Shown: positions 16,283 to 25,423, numbered from the stretch's first letter. The stretch is DNA of 64,000 nt from Pseudomonas cuatrocienegasensis (GCF_900110925.1 NZ_FOFP01000016.1:1-64000), one strand, 5' to 3'. Numbers and translations: made by a program. Notes: generated by a model not told the origin, from the letters alone.

Positions 16283-16846
16283 ATGTCTCTCATCAATACC
16301 GAAGTTCAGCCGTTCAAGGTCAACGCATTCCACAACGGCAAGTTCATCGAGGTTACCGAGCAGTCCCTGAAGGGCAAATGGTCGGTTCTGATTTTCATGC
16401 CAGCTGCCTTCACCTTCAACTGCCCGACTGAAATCGAAGACGCGGCGAACAACTACGCCGAGTTCCAGAAAGCCGGTACCGAAGTCTACATCGTCACCAC
16501 CGACACTCATTTCTCGCACAAGGTATGGCACGAAACTTCGCCTGCCGTTGGCAAGGCTCAGTTCCCGCTGATCGGTGACCCGACTCACCAGCTGACTAAC
16601 GCTTTCGGTGTGCACATTGCCGAAGAAGGCCTGGCGCTGCGCGGCACTTTCCTGATCAACCCGGAAGGCGTGATCAAGACCGTCGAGATCCACTCCAACG
16701 AGATCGCCCGTGACGTCACCGAAACCCTGCGCAAGCTGAAAGCTGCTCAGTACACCGCTGCCCACCCAGGCGAAGTGTGCCCGGCCAAGTGGAAAGAAGG
16801 TGAGAAGACCCTGGCTCCGTCCCTGGACCTGGTTGGCAAGATCTAA
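16283..16846 (+). CDS. ahpC: Alkyl hydroperoxide reductase subunit C (peroxiredoxin)
   Basis: A 187-residue typical 2-Cys peroxiredoxin reducing H2O2, organic peroxides and peroxynitrite. The peroxidatic Cys47 is in FTFNCPTE and the resolving Cys166 in GEVCPAKW; the length equals E. coli AhpC. GAAGGAG precedes the ATG. AhpF, its reductant, follows 126 bases later. The long gap to ahpF has paired GGGC/GCCC segments that could reduce read-through. Confidence 0.97.
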   Translation: MSLINTEVQPFKVNAFHNGKFIEVTEQSLKGKWSVLIFMPAAFTFNCPTEIEDAANNYAEFQKAGTEVYIVTTDTHFSHKVWHETSPAVGKAQFPLIGDPTHQLTNAFGVHIAEEGLALRGTFLINPEGVIKTVEIHSNEIARDVTETLRKLKAAQYTAAHPGEVCPAKWKEGEKTLAPSLDLVGKI

Positions 16847-16972
16847 ATACGGCCGGGAAGTTCGCTTCCCAAAGGTCAACCCTGCGGATGTAATCCATCT
16901 GCAGGGCTCAGCGCCCGGGCGTAACCCGTCCGGGCGTTTTATTGCCCGAATTTCGTCATTGAGGACACGTAT

Positions 16973-18529
16973 ATGTTGGACGACACTCTTAAAACCCAGT
17001 TGAAGGCCTACCTCGAGAAGGTTACCCAGCCGTTCGAGATCGTCGCGTCCCTCGATGACAGCGACAAATCTCAGGAGCTCAAAGGCCTGCTCGACGATAT
17101 CGTCAGCCTGACCGACAAGATCACTCTGAGCACCGATGGCAACGATGCCCGCACGCCATCCTTCGCCCTCAATCGCCCTGGCGCGAATATCAGCCTGCGT
17201 TTTGCCGGCCTGCCCATGGGCCACGAGTTCACCTCGCTGGTGCTGGCGCTGCTGCAGGTTGGCGGCCATCCGTCGAAAACTGCCGTTGAGGTGATCGAGC
17301 AGGTCAAGGGTATCGAAGGTGAGTTCAACTTTGAGACTTACTTCTCCCTGAGCTGCCAGAACTGCCCGGACGTGGTCCAGGCGCTGAACCTGATGGCTGT
17401 GCTCAACCCGAACATCCGCCACGTCGCCATCGACGGTGCGCTGTTCCAGGATGAAGTCGAGTCGCGCCAGATCATGTCGGTGCCGAGCATTTACCTGAAC
17501 GGCGAACTGTTCGGTCAGGGCCGTATGGATGTCGAGCAGATCCTCGCCAAGATCGACACCGGCGCGTCGGCGCGTGATGCCGAGAAACTCAGTGCCAAAG
17601 CCGCGTTTGATGTACTGGTCATCGGTGGTGGCCCGGCGGGCGCTTCGGCGGCCATTTACGCTGCACGTAAAGGCATTCGCACCGGCGTTGCCGCCGAGCG
17701 TTTTGGCGGCCAGGTGCTCGACACCATGGCCATCGAGAACTTCATTTCCATTCAGGAAACCGAAGGGCCGAAGCTGGCACGCGAACTGGAAGAGCACGTG
17801 CGTCAGTACGATGTCGACATCATGAACCTGCAGCGTGCCAGCGCCCTGGTGCCTGCCAAGGAAGCCGGCGGCCTGCATGAAGTGAAGTTCGAGAATGGCG
17901 CCTCGCTCAAGGCCAAGACGCTGATCCTCTCCACCGGTGCCCGCTGGCGCGAAATGAACGTGCCGGGTGAGCAGCAATACCGCGGCAAAGGCGTGGCCTA
18001 CTGCCCGCACTGCGATGGCCCGCTGTTCAAGGGCAAGCGTGTGGCGGTGATCGGCGGTGGCAACTCCGGCGTGGAAGCGGCTATCGACCTGGCGGGTGTG
18101 GTCGCCCATGTCACCCTGCTGGAATACGACAGCCAACTGCGCGCCGATGCCGTGCTGCAGAAGAAGCTCTACAGCTTGCCCAATGTCGATGTGATCACCA
18201 GTGCCCTGACCAGCGAAGTGACCGGGGACGGTCAGAAGGTTAACGGCCTGGTCTACAAAGACCGCAACTCGAGCGAGTTCAACACCATCGCGCTGGAAGG
18301 CATCTTCGTACAGATTGGCCTGCTGCCCAACAGCGACTGGCTCAAGGGTACGGTGGAGCTGAGCTCGCGCGGCGAGATCATCGTCGATGCCCGTGGCGAA
18401 ACCTCGCTGCCGGGGATCTTCGCCGCTGGTGACGTGACCACGGTGCCGTACAAGCAGATCGTGATTGCGGTCGGCGAGGGCGCCAAGGCCTCGCTCAGCG
18501 CCTTCGATCACCTGATCCGCCACAACTGA
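16973..18529 (+). CDS. ahpF: Alkyl hydroperoxide reductase subunit F
   Basis: A 518-residue flavoprotein that passes electrons from NADH to AhpC. The N-terminal double thioredoxin-like domain carries Cys128/Cys131 (SCQNCPDV). The C-terminal thioredoxin-reductase-like part has the FAD motif VIGGGPAGASAA near residue 216, the redox pair Cys344/Cys347 (YCPHCDGP), and the NAD motif VIGGGNSGVEAA. Length and motifs match E. coli AhpF. A strong terminator follows. Confidence 0.97.
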   Translation: MLDDTLKTQLKAYLEKVTQPFEIVASLDDSDKSQELKGLLDDIVSLTDKITLSTDGNDARTPSFALNRPGANISLRFAGLPMGHEFTSLVLALLQVGGHPSKTAVEVIEQVKGIEGEFNFETYFSLSCQNCPDVVQALNLMAVLNPNIRHVAIDGALFQDEVESRQIMSVPSIYLNGELFGQGRMDVEQILAKIDTGASARDAEKLSAKAAFDVLVIGGGPAGASAAIYAARKGIRTGVAAERFGGQVLDTMAIENFISIQETEGPKLARELEEHVRQYDVDIMNLQRASALVPAKEAGGLHEVKFENGASLKAKTLILSTGARWREMNVPGEQQYRGKGVAYCPHCDGPLFKGKRVAVIGGGNSGVEAAIDLAGVVAHVTLLEYDSQLRADAVLQKKLYSLPNVDVITSALTSEVTGDGQKVNGLVYKDRNSSEFNTIALEGIFVQIGLLPNSDWLKGTVELSSRGEIIVDARGETSLPGIFAAGDVTTVPYKQIVIAVGEGAKASLSAFDHLIRHN

Positions 18530-18566
18530 CGGGCAGGCCCGTCTGGGCCTTGCTGCTACTGAATAA

Positions 18567-18596
18567 GGCGGTCTCTGCAAAGAGACCGCCTTTTTT
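18567..18596 (+). terminator. Rho-independent terminator of ahpF
   Basis: Perfect 10-bp arms GGCGGTCTCT and AGAGACCGCC around GCAA, then TTTTTT. A repeat element has its end three bases further on. Confidence 0.92.
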
Positions 18597-18599
18597 ATT

Positions 18600-18782
18600 G
18601 GCTATGTCCTGGTTTTGTGTTGCGTTCAGGTTCTGGGACCTAAAGGTAGAACCGTAGGGTGCGCCGTGTGCGCAGCGGCGCAGGCTGCAGTCTCCTGGTG
18701 CGCGCGGCCTGGGCGGTCCCGCGCACCCTACTCTGCGACTCGTGCCGCTCGTCCCCATGCAGTATTCAACCGAGACATAGCC
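18600..18782. repeat. 183-bp MITE-like repeat, copy A, with 6-bp flanking duplication
   Basis: Termini are GGCTATGTCC (18600-18609) and, inverted, GGCTATGTCT (18773-18782), with further similarity inward (GTGTTGC/ATACTGC). The core has GTAGGGTGCGCC...GCGCACCCTAC palindromes. The six bases on each side are identical, TTTATT (18594-18599 and 18783-18788), as expected for a target duplication in the ahpF terminator T tract. It matches, in reverse, the copy at 55265-55428. No coding capacity. Confidence 0.7.
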
Positions 18783-18805
18783 TTTATTCCTCTGGGCCGA
18801 GGTCG

Positions 18806-19387
18806 CTAGCCCAGGTGCGTTGGCAACTCTTCAGCGTGCTGCTTTATCAGCAGGCGCCGGGTCGTTTTCAGCAGACGGTCGGACAGTTCTGGGTCGCTGA
18901 CACTGCGCGAGAGCAGCAGGGCGCCAACCATGGCGCTGAGCACCAGCACGCTCTGTTCGTCTGCGTGGTCACCGTTCAGGCCTGCCTCTATGGCGGCCAG
19001 ACGGTTGCGTACCATCTCATCGGTGATCGGGCTGGGCTCGCCACGCTGGCCAAGTTCGGCGGACATGGTCGGCAGTGGGCAGCCTTCACCGGGGTTGGCC
19101 CTGTGGGCCGAAGACAGGTAACGGCTAATCAGGGTGGCGAGGGGCTTTTCTCCTTCGGCCGCTTCCTGGGGCGGCGCACTGAGTTGTTCGACGCTATGGC
19201 GTAAGGCGGTTTCCACCAGTTCATCTTTCGACTTGAAATGGGCGTAGAAGCCGCCATGGGTCAGCCCCAGGGTCTTCATCAGCGGCTGCAGACCGGTGGC
19301 GCCGACGCCATCGCGACGGAACAGCCGTGCGGCTTCTTCGATGATGCGTTGGTGAGTCTGGGCTTTGTGGTCTTCTGAATAGCGCAT
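18806..19387 (-). CDS. TetR-family transcriptional regulator
   Basis: 193 residues. The N-terminal HTH includes IIEEAARLFRRDGVGATGLQ and LMKTLGLTHGGFYAHFKSKD, the TetR signature with the GGFYAHF recognition helix; the C-terminal ligand domain is all-helical with a GCPLPTMSAEL segment typical of the AcrR/NemR branch. Ligand unknown. The ATG at 19387 has AGG seven bases upstream. It is transcribed in the same direction as the thioesterase gene, 39 bases downstream of it, so the two may form an operon. Confidence 0.85.
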   Translation of the reverse strand: MRYSEDHKAQTHQRIIEEAARLFRRDGVGATGLQPLMKTLGLTHGGFYAHFKSKDELVETALRHSVEQLSAPPQEAAEGEKPLATLISRYLSSAHRANPGEGCPLPTMSAELGQRGEPSPITDEMVRNRLAAIEAGLNGDHADEQSVLVLSAMVGALLLSRSVSDPELSDRLLKTTRRLLIKQHAEELPTHLG

Positions 19388-19426
19388 GGAGTACCTGGCC
19401 ACTGGTTTTAAATGTTGGCTGTCATC

Positions 19427-19999
19427 TTACTCGCTTCGCCCTGCTGTTTCAGTGCCGGATAGCCCTGGCATGGCGAGGATCAGGCAGGTGGTGGAGCCCA
19501 CGGCATACAAGCGGTCATCCACGTCATAGATGCGTCCCTCAGCCAGGGCAGTGGAGCGCCCGATATGGACGATGCGGCCCTCGGCACGAACCGGTCCGAC
19601 CTTGCTGGTCAAGGCGCGTACATAGCTGATGCGCAGGTCAGACGTGGTGTAGCCCTGGCCCCGCTGCAACTGGGTGTGAATAGCGCAGCCCATGCAGGAG
19701 TCGAGCAGAGTAGCCGCATAGCCGCCGTGCACACTACCCAACGGGTTGTAGTGGCGTGCATCGGGCGTGCCCTGGAAGATGAAGCGGCCGGATGACCATT
19801 CCAGAGGAATGAAATCCAGCAGATGGCCAAAGGGAGGCGAGGGCAGTTCACCGCGGCCGATGCCGTCAAAGAACTCCTGCGGCAACAGTTCGCTGACCTG
19901 CGCCAGGCTCATGCTGCCGGGCTGACCAAGGCTGGCGCGCATGCTGTGTTCGGCGGCGAGCCAGGTGGCAATTTTTTCTTCGCGTGATGGGTTGCTCAT
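19427..19999 (-). CDS. PaaI-type hotdog thioesterase
   Basis: 190 residues. A hotdog fold at about 60-175 with the PaaI-group catalytic segment GSVHGGYAATLLDSCMGCA. Enzymes of this kind hydrolyse acyl- or aryl-CoA esters in the cytoplasm. The first 50 residues are a less conserved helical leader. It diverges from an MFS exporter gene over a palindromic AT-rich operator and is followed by a TetR gene, which suggests local regulation by that TetR protein. Substrate unknown. Confidence 0.8.
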   Translation of the reverse strand: MSNPSREEKIATWLAAEHSMRASLGQPGSMSLAQVSELLPQEFFDGIGRGELPSPPFGHLLDFIPLEWSSGRFIFQGTPDARHYNPLGSVHGGYAATLLDSCMGCAIHTQLQRGQGYTTSDLRISYVRALTSKVGPVRAEGRIVHIGRSTALAEGRIYDVDDRLYAVGSTTCLILAMPGLSGTETAGRSE

Positions 20000-20024
20000 G
20001 GATCAGGCCTCGTTGGTGGTTTCT

Positions 20025-20046
20025 TTAAATTATAGGCATAATTTAA
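20025..20046 (+). promoter_or_regulatory. AT-rich palindromic operator between thioesterase and MFS genes
   Basis: Perfect 9-bp arms TTAAATTAT and ATAATTTAA around AGGC, 26 bases upstream of the thioesterase start. The sequence is unusually AT-rich for this genome (20021-20070). The form suits a dimeric repressor such as the neighbouring TetR protein; that pairing is inference. Confidence 0.55.
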
Positions 20047-20116
20047 TTTTTATATTATGGTTGAAATATTATCGCTTGGCGAGCCATGCCAACCCGTGAT
20101 CACAGGACTCACGCCC

Positions 20117-21349
20117 ATGCATCCCTATCCCTTGCCGTCGCGCAGTCTGCTGCTGATTCTGGTGGCCCTGACCGCCCTTGGAGAGATTTCCACGCAACTG
20201 ATCATCCCCAGCCTGGGGGCTATCGAGCTGATCATGACGGCCCGCCCTGGCAGCAGCCTGTTGGCGCTATCAGCCTTTGTTGCTGCTTTTGGTCTGGGGC
20301 AGTTGTTGCTCGGCCCGCTGTCGGATCGCATCGGTCGTCGCCCTGTATTGATCGCCGGGTTGCTGGTCTATCTGCTCGCTACCTTGTGGATGCTACTGGC
20401 CAGCAGCATGGGCGAGTTTATTGCCGCCCGCGTACTGCAGGGGGTTGGGGCGTGCGCCGCGCTGGTGCTGGCCCGGGCGATCGTGCGCGATGTGTGGCAG
20501 GCGCAGGCCGGGCCAGCCTTGGCACTGACGGTGATCGGCATGCTCTGCGCCATCGCGCTGTCACCGATTCTGGGCGGTGTGCTGACCCTGTATGGCGGCT
20601 GGCGTGCACCGATTGCCCTGGCATTGGTGATCGGTATTGCCTGTGTGTGTGCGGTGCTGGGGCTGTACCGGGAAAGCAATCGGCAGCTCGACCCGCAAGC
20701 CGGACAGCTCAGCCACTTGGCCAGTAATTATGCCGATCTGCTGCGCGCGGCCTCATTCCGTGCTTTGGCCCTCGCGCTGGCGTGCACTTACGGCGCGATG
20801 TTTGCGGTGATTGCCGGCTCGTCAGCTGTGTATATCGGCTTGCTCGGGCTGAGCCCGGCGCAATACGGCATCACCTTCGCGGCGATTGTTTCGGCGTTGA
20901 TCGCCGGTGCGCTGTTTACCCAGCGGCGCATTCTGCAGCTGGGCCCCGAGAAAATCGTCGGGATCGGTGCTGTATTGGTGGCCACTGGCGCCCTGGCCAC
21001 GCTGGTGATCTACCTGCTGTTCGGCTTGTCACTGCTCGGCTTGTCAGTGCCACAAGTGCTGGTGACCTTGGGCGGCGGCATGCTGCTGCCGGCAGCGGTC
21101 GCTGGCGCGGTGATGCCCAACGCCCACCGCGCGGGCCTGGCAGCAGGTTTTATGGGCTTCGCACAAATGGCCGGCGCCACCTGCAGCGGCGTCCTGTTGA
21201 GCCTGCTGGCGGATGGTTCGGCCTGGCCTATGGTGGTGTTGAACAGCTTGTTTGCCGTCGCCGCGTACGGCGCCTTCCAACTGCTACGCCCACGGTCTCG
21301 CTTGGTTAAACCGCTGCAGCAGGGGAGTCACTCACATGAGCAACTATGA
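20117..21349 (+). CDS. Bcr/CflA-type MFS drug exporter
   Basis: 410 residues, 12 membrane helices. The DHA1 features are present: LGQLLLGPLSDRIGRRPVLI (motif A) and RVLQGVGACAALVLARAIVRD (between helices 4 and 5, typical of Bcr/CflA). It probably exports small toxic molecules by proton antiport. The ATG at 20117 is used because the first helix begins shortly after it; AGGA is nine bases upstream. The 3' end overlaps the start of lpd by 14 bases. Confidence 0.82.
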   Translation: MHPYPLPSRSLLLILVALTALGEISTQLIIPSLGAIELIMTARPGSSLLALSAFVAAFGLGQLLLGPLSDRIGRRPVLIAGLLVYLLATLWMLLASSMGEFIAARVLQGVGACAALVLARAIVRDVWQAQAGPALALTVIGMLCAIALSPILGGVLTLYGGWRAPIALALVIGIACVCAVLGLYRESNRQLDPQAGQLSHLASNYADLLRAASFRALALALACTYGAMFAVIAGSSAVYIGLLGLSPAQYGITFAAIVSALIAGALFTQRRILQLGPEKIVGIGAVLVATGALATLVIYLLFGLSLLGLSVPQVLVTLGGGMLLPAAVAGAVMPNAHRAGLAAGFMGFAQMAGATCSGVLLSLLADGSAWPMVVLNSLFAVAAYGAFQLLRPRSRLVKPLQQGSHSHEQL

Positions 21350-22736
21350 CGTACTGATCATCGGCGGCGGGCCCGGCGGCTACAACGCGGCCATCCGTGC
21401 CGGGCAACTGGGCCTGAAAGTCGCCTGCATCGAAGGCAGCGATACCCTGGGCGGTACCTGCCTGAATGTCGGCTGCATGCCGTCCAAGGCGTTGCTGCAT
21501 GCCTCGGAACTCTACGAGGCGGCCACGGGCGGTGAGTTCGTCACCTTGGGCATCGAGGTCAAGCCGACGCTCAACCTGGCGCAGATGATGAAGCAGAAGG
21601 ATGAGAGCGTAACGGCCCTGACCAAGGGCATCGAGTTTCTGTTTCGCAAGAACAAGGTCGAGTGGATCAAGGGCTGGGGCCGTTTGAATGGGCCGGGCAA
21701 GGTGTCGGTGAGCCTCGCTGATGGCAGTGTGCGTGAGTTGCAGGCCAAGGACATCGTGATCGCCACGGGTTCGCAGCCGACGCCCTTGCCAGGGGTCACG
21801 ATCGATAATCAACGCATCCTTGACTCCACCGGCGCGCTTTCACTACCCGAGGTGCCCAAGCATCTGGTGGTGATTGGTGCCGGGGTAATAGGCCTGGAGC
21901 TGGGCTCGGTGTGGCGGCGCCTGGGCAGCAACGTCACGGTGGTGGAATACCTCGACCGTATCTGCCCAGGGCTGGATGACGAAACCGCAAAAACCCTGCA
22001 GCGCACCCTGAGCAAGCAGGGCATGGGCTTCAAGTTGGCGACCAAGGTCAGCGCTGCCAACGTGGCGGACGCGGGGGTAACGCTCGACGTGCAGCCCGCT
22101 GCTGGCGGCGCTGTCGAGCAGTTGGAGGCGGACTATGTGCTGGTCGCCATTGGTCGCAGGCCCTATACCGCCGGCTTGGGGCTGGAAAGCGTCGGCCTGG
22201 TCACCGACAAGCGCGGCATGCTGGACAATCAGCAACTGCGCAGCAGTGTGCCGGGCATCTGGATTATCGGCGACGTCACCTCCGGGCCGATGCTCGCGCA
22301 CAAGGCCGAAGAAGAAGCCATCGTGTGTATCGAGCGGATTGCCGGGCATGCGGCCGAGGTCAACTACGGCACTATTCCGGGCGTCATCTACACCAAGCCG
22401 GAAGTCGCCACCGTCGGCAAGACCGAAGAACAACTGAAAGCCGAAGGGCGCGCCTACAAGGTTGGCAAGTTTCCCTTTAGTGCCAATAGCCGAGCGAAGA
22501 TCAACCACGAGGGCGAAGGCTTCGTCAAAGTGCTGGCTGACGAGCGCACCGATCAGATTCTCGGCGTACACATCATTGGCCCCAGCGCTGGCGAGCTGAT
22601 TGGCGAGTACTGCGTCGCCATGGAGTTCAGCGCATCGTCTGAGGACATCGCGCTGATCTGCCATCCCCATCCGACCCGCTCGGAAGCGCTGCGTCAGGCG
22701 GCGATGAGCGTTCAGGGGCGGGCGATGCAGGCGTGA
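21336..22736 (+). CDS. lpd: Dihydrolipoyl dehydrogenase
   Basis: A 466-residue FAD enzyme (E3 of 2-oxo acid dehydrogenase complexes) that re-oxidises dihydrolipoamide with NAD. The FAD motif is IIGGGPGGYNAAIRA near residue 7, the redox disulfide GGTCLNVGCMPSK near residue 40, the NAD motif VIGAGVIGLELGSVW near residue 180, and the C-terminal His-Glu pair is in CHPHPTRSEAL. AGGGGAG precedes the ATG. It lies away from sucAB, pdh or bkd genes, so it is probably an additional isozyme (Lpd3-like); the link to the overlapping exporter gene is unexplained. Confidence 0.93.
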   Translation: MSNYDVLIIGGGPGGYNAAIRAGQLGLKVACIEGSDTLGGTCLNVGCMPSKALLHASELYEAATGGEFVTLGIEVKPTLNLAQMMKQKDESVTALTKGIEFLFRKNKVEWIKGWGRLNGPGKVSVSLADGSVRELQAKDIVIATGSQPTPLPGVTIDNQRILDSTGALSLPEVPKHLVVIGAGVIGLELGSVWRRLGSNVTVVEYLDRICPGLDDETAKTLQRTLSKQGMGFKLATKVSAANVADAGVTLDVQPAAGGAVEQLEADYVLVAIGRRPYTAGLGLESVGLVTDKRGMLDNQQLRSSVPGIWIIGDVTSGPMLAHKAEEEAIVCIERIAGHAAEVNYGTIPGVIYTKPEVATVGKTEEQLKAEGRAYKVGKFPFSANSRAKINHEGEGFVKVLADERTDQILGVHIIGPSAGELIGEYCVAMEFSASSEDIALICHPHPTRSEALRQAAMSVQGRAMQA

Positions 22737-22849
22737 TTGCAGCGGTGCCCACCTATTTATTGAGCGGTAATTTTCTATCAGGAGAAGGCTTTCGATAGTT
22801 TATTTGTGACCTGAGCAGAGGGCGCTGCGTCGCTGATGTCTTACAGGGT

Positions 22850-22865
22850 GTTCAATAAAATGAAC
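22850..22865 (+). promoter_or_regulatory. Short inverted repeat upstream of the BCCT gene
   Basis: Arms GTTCA and TGAAC with an A/T spacer of six bases, about 130 bases before the BCCT start. It has the size of a TetR/BetI-like operator, but the arms are short. The rest of the 257-base gap shows nothing clear. Confidence 0.25.
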
Positions 22866-22993
22866 CTTTGTGGCCTTTGGCCACTCAGACCCTGCTGGCA
22901 GTTCCCGGGAGGGGCGCTGCCGGATTTCAGGGGCTCGCCCGGCCTGTAGCGGGTGCGAGCCTGCCGTGAAGATACGCTCAGGAGAACTTGCTT

Positions 22994-25063
22994 ATGAATG
23001 AGGCCGCGCACTTGAACAGTGATGCAGAGCCTTCCACGGATCGGATCAATCCGGTCGTTTTCTACAGCTCCGCGATTGGTATTGTCGCGTTTGCTGTGTG
23101 GACCATGTTCTTTACCGCGTCAGCGCAGAACGTCATTAATGTGGCCCTGGGCTGGATTTCCGATACGTTCGGCTGGTTCTACTTTCTCGCTGTACTGCTG
23201 TACCTGGTCTTTGTAGTGGTCATTGCCACCAGCCGCTACGGCAAGATCCGCCTAGGGCCTGATCACTCCAAACCCGAATTCCATGTGCTGACCTGGGCGG
23301 CGATGCTGTTTTCTGCCGGCATCGGTATCGACTTGCTGTTCTTCTGCATTGCCGAGCCCTTGACCCAGTATCTGGCGCCCCCGGTGGGCGAGGGCAGCAC
23401 GCCGCAGGCCGCGCGCCATGCGATGGAGCTGACGTTCCTGCACTGGGGCCTGTCCGGCTGGGGTGTGTATACCCTGGTGGGCATGTCGCTGGCGTACTTC
23501 AGCTTTCGCCAGGGCTTGCCGCTGACGATCCGCTCCTCGCTCTATCCGATCTTCGGCAAGCGCATCAACGGACCGATTGGCCACACCGTCGACACCGCCG
23601 CAGTGCTGGGCACGGTGTTCGGTATCGCCACCAGCCTGGGCATCGGCATCATCCAGCTGAACTACGGGCTCAACCATATTTTTGGCGTGCCCGAGGGTGT
23701 GCTGACGCAGTCCATTCTGGTGGTGGCGATTGTCGCGTTCTCGGCCATTTCCGCGGCCACGGGCGTGGAGCGCGGCATTCGCCGGCTGTCCGAGTTCAAC
23801 ATGCTGTTGGCCGTCGTGCTGCTGCTGTTCGTGCTATTCGCCGGCAAGACCACTTTCCTGCTTAATGCGTTGGTGATGAACATTGGCGACTACCTGGCGA
23901 ACTTCATCAGCCTGTCGCTGAACACCTACGCCCACGAGCAACCGACCGAGTGGCTGAACGCCTGGACCCTGTTCTTCTGGGCATGGTGGATTGCCTGGGG
24001 GCCGTTCGTGGGGCTGTTCCTGGCGCGGATTTCCCGTGGCCGGACCATCCGTGAATTTGTTCTGGGTACGCTGCTGCTGCCGCTGGCGTTCATGATGGCT
24101 TGGATGTCGATCATGGGTAACAGCGCGCTGGACATGGTCATGCAGGGCGCGACCGAGTTCGGCCAGCAGGCCGTGGATAATCCAGGCTCGTCGATCTACC
24201 TGTTCCTCGAGGCTTTCCCGCTGTCCTGGCTGACCACCGCTGTCGTCACGGTCTTGGCGATTGTGTTCTTTGTTACCTCGGGCGACTCCGGTTCGCTGGT
24301 GCTGTCCAACTTCACCTCCAAGCTGCGTGATGTGAACAGCGATGCGCCGATCTGGATGCGCATTCTGTGGGCGGCGATCATCGGTGTATTGACCCTGGCC
24401 CTGCTGATTGCCGGTGGCCTGAGTGCCCTGCAAGGCACGGTGGTGATCATGGGGTTGCCGTTCTCCATCGTGCTGCTGTTTATGATGGCGGGTCTGTACA
24501 AGGCCCTCAGCCTGGAAGGCATGATGGCCGACAGTTACCAGAAGAGCCTGTCCGGTCATTTGTCCGGGCGCGCCACCCTGGAGCAGACTTCGATGAATTG
24601 GCGCCAGCGCCTGACGCGGGCCATGAGCTTCCCCAGCCATAGCCAGGCGCGTCGCTACCTGACTGATATCGGCAAGCCGGCCATGGAGGAGATCCAGCAG
24701 GCGCTCACTGCCCGAGGTGTCGTGGTGGAGATTGTCGAGGGTGAGGGCGAGCAGGAGCACCTGGCGCTGAACGTCCAGCTGGGTAGCGAGCAGGACTTCA
24801 CTTACCAGATCTGGCCGGTGCGCAGCTCCATGCCGTCGTTTGCGGTGCGCACGCAGCGCAATAGCGCGCACTACTACCGGCTTGAGGTGCACCTGCGCCA
24901 GGGCAGCCTGGGCTATGACCTGATGGGGTATAGCAAGCGCCAGTTGATCGAAGACATTCTCGATCATTACGAGCACCACATGCACTTCCTGCATATCCAG
25001 CGTGAGCAGGCAGTAATTGCCGGTGACCCTGGCGAGACGGGTGGTGCGGCTAACCCTGTATAG
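22994..25063 (+). CDS. betT: BCCT-family choline/betaine transporter (BetT type)
   Basis: 689 residues. Twelve membrane helices cover about 25-515 and a cytoplasmic tail of about 170 residues follows, a layout typical of osmosensing BetT proteins (E. coli BetT 677). Landmarks are the family motif WTLFFWAWWIAWGPFVGLFLARISRGRT (given here in part as FFWAWWIAWGPFVGLF) and the glycine-rich AGIGIDLLFFC of helix three. It imports choline or betaine with protons or sodium. The ATG at 22994 has AGGAG nine bases upstream; a TTG two codons earlier is too close. A strong terminator follows. Confidence 0.86.
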   Translation: MNEAAHLNSDAEPSTDRINPVVFYSSAIGIVAFAVWTMFFTASAQNVINVALGWISDTFGWFYFLAVLLYLVFVVVIATSRYGKIRLGPDHSKPEFHVLTWAAMLFSAGIGIDLLFFCIAEPLTQYLAPPVGEGSTPQAARHAMELTFLHWGLSGWGVYTLVGMSLAYFSFRQGLPLTIRSSLYPIFGKRINGPIGHTVDTAAVLGTVFGIATSLGIGIIQLNYGLNHIFGVPEGVLTQSILVVAIVAFSAISAATGVERGIRRLSEFNMLLAVVLLLFVLFAGKTTFLLNALVMNIGDYLANFISLSLNTYAHEQPTEWLNAWTLFFWAWWIAWGPFVGLFLARISRGRTIREFVLGTLLLPLAFMMAWMSIMGNSALDMVMQGATEFGQQAVDNPGSSIYLFLEAFPLSWLTTAVVTVLAIVFFVTSGDSGSLVLSNFTSKLRDVNSDAPIWMRILWAAIIGVLTLALLIAGGLSALQGTVVIMGLPFSIVLLFMMAGLYKALSLEGMMADSYQKSLSGHLSGRATLEQTSMNWRQRLTRAMSFPSHSQARRYLTDIGKPAMEEIQQALTARGVVVEIVEGEGEQEHLALNVQLGSEQDFTYQIWPVRSSMPSFAVRTQRNSAHYYRLEVHLRQGSLGYDLMGYSKRQLIEDILDHYEHHMHFLHIQREQAVIAGDPGETGGAANPV

Positions 25064-25082
25064 GGTTTAGCGTCGCCACGAG

Positions 25083-25117
25083 CGCCGCCTGCCGTTCCCC
25101 CGGCAGGCGGCGTTTTT
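25083..25117 (+). terminator. Rho-independent terminator of the BCCT gene
   Basis: Perfect 12-bp arms CGCCGCCTGCCG and CGGCAGGCGGCG around TTCCCC, then TTTTT. Confidence 0.93.
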
Positions 25118-25201
25118 GTATCTGCGCATCGCGCCGGGCAGCCTGGATGCGGCGCTACAGGTAAGATAGGCGCCTGCAACAATTCCTTATCTGGAGACAC
25201 C

Positions 25202-25423
25202 ATGAAACCTCAATGCAAGGTCTGCGGCGCTGCCGTGCCCGCCGACGCCACCCAATGCCCGGCCTGCGGTGCCGAGCAGCCGAAGAAGACCAAACTCCTG
25301 CCGCTGGCGGCCTTTATGCTGATTGTCATTCTGGTGCTGCAGGCCTATATGAAAGATGACGCACAAGAGGCCAGCGAGCCTGCTCCAACTGCGCCCAGTA
25401 GCGAGCAACAGAGCGGGAGTTGA
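25202..25423 (+). CDS. Small zinc-ribbon membrane protein
   Basis: 73 residues. The N-terminal zinc ribbon has CKVCGAAV and CPACGAEQ (four Cys), followed by a single helix (LLPLAAFMLIVILVLQAYM) and an acidic/Pro tail. It probably sits in the inner membrane with the ribbon in the cytoplasm. GGAGA precedes the ATG. Function unknown; a single gene just after a terminator. Confidence 0.75.
   Translation: MKPQCKVCGAAVPADATQCPACGAEQPKKTKLLPLAAFMLIVILVLQAYMKDDAQEASEPAPTAPSSEQQSGS

Noticed and set aside
16277..18580. 767-codon minus-strand frame opposite ahpC and ahpF
   Set aside because: Spans two real genes and their intergenic gap in antisense; no recognisable domain.
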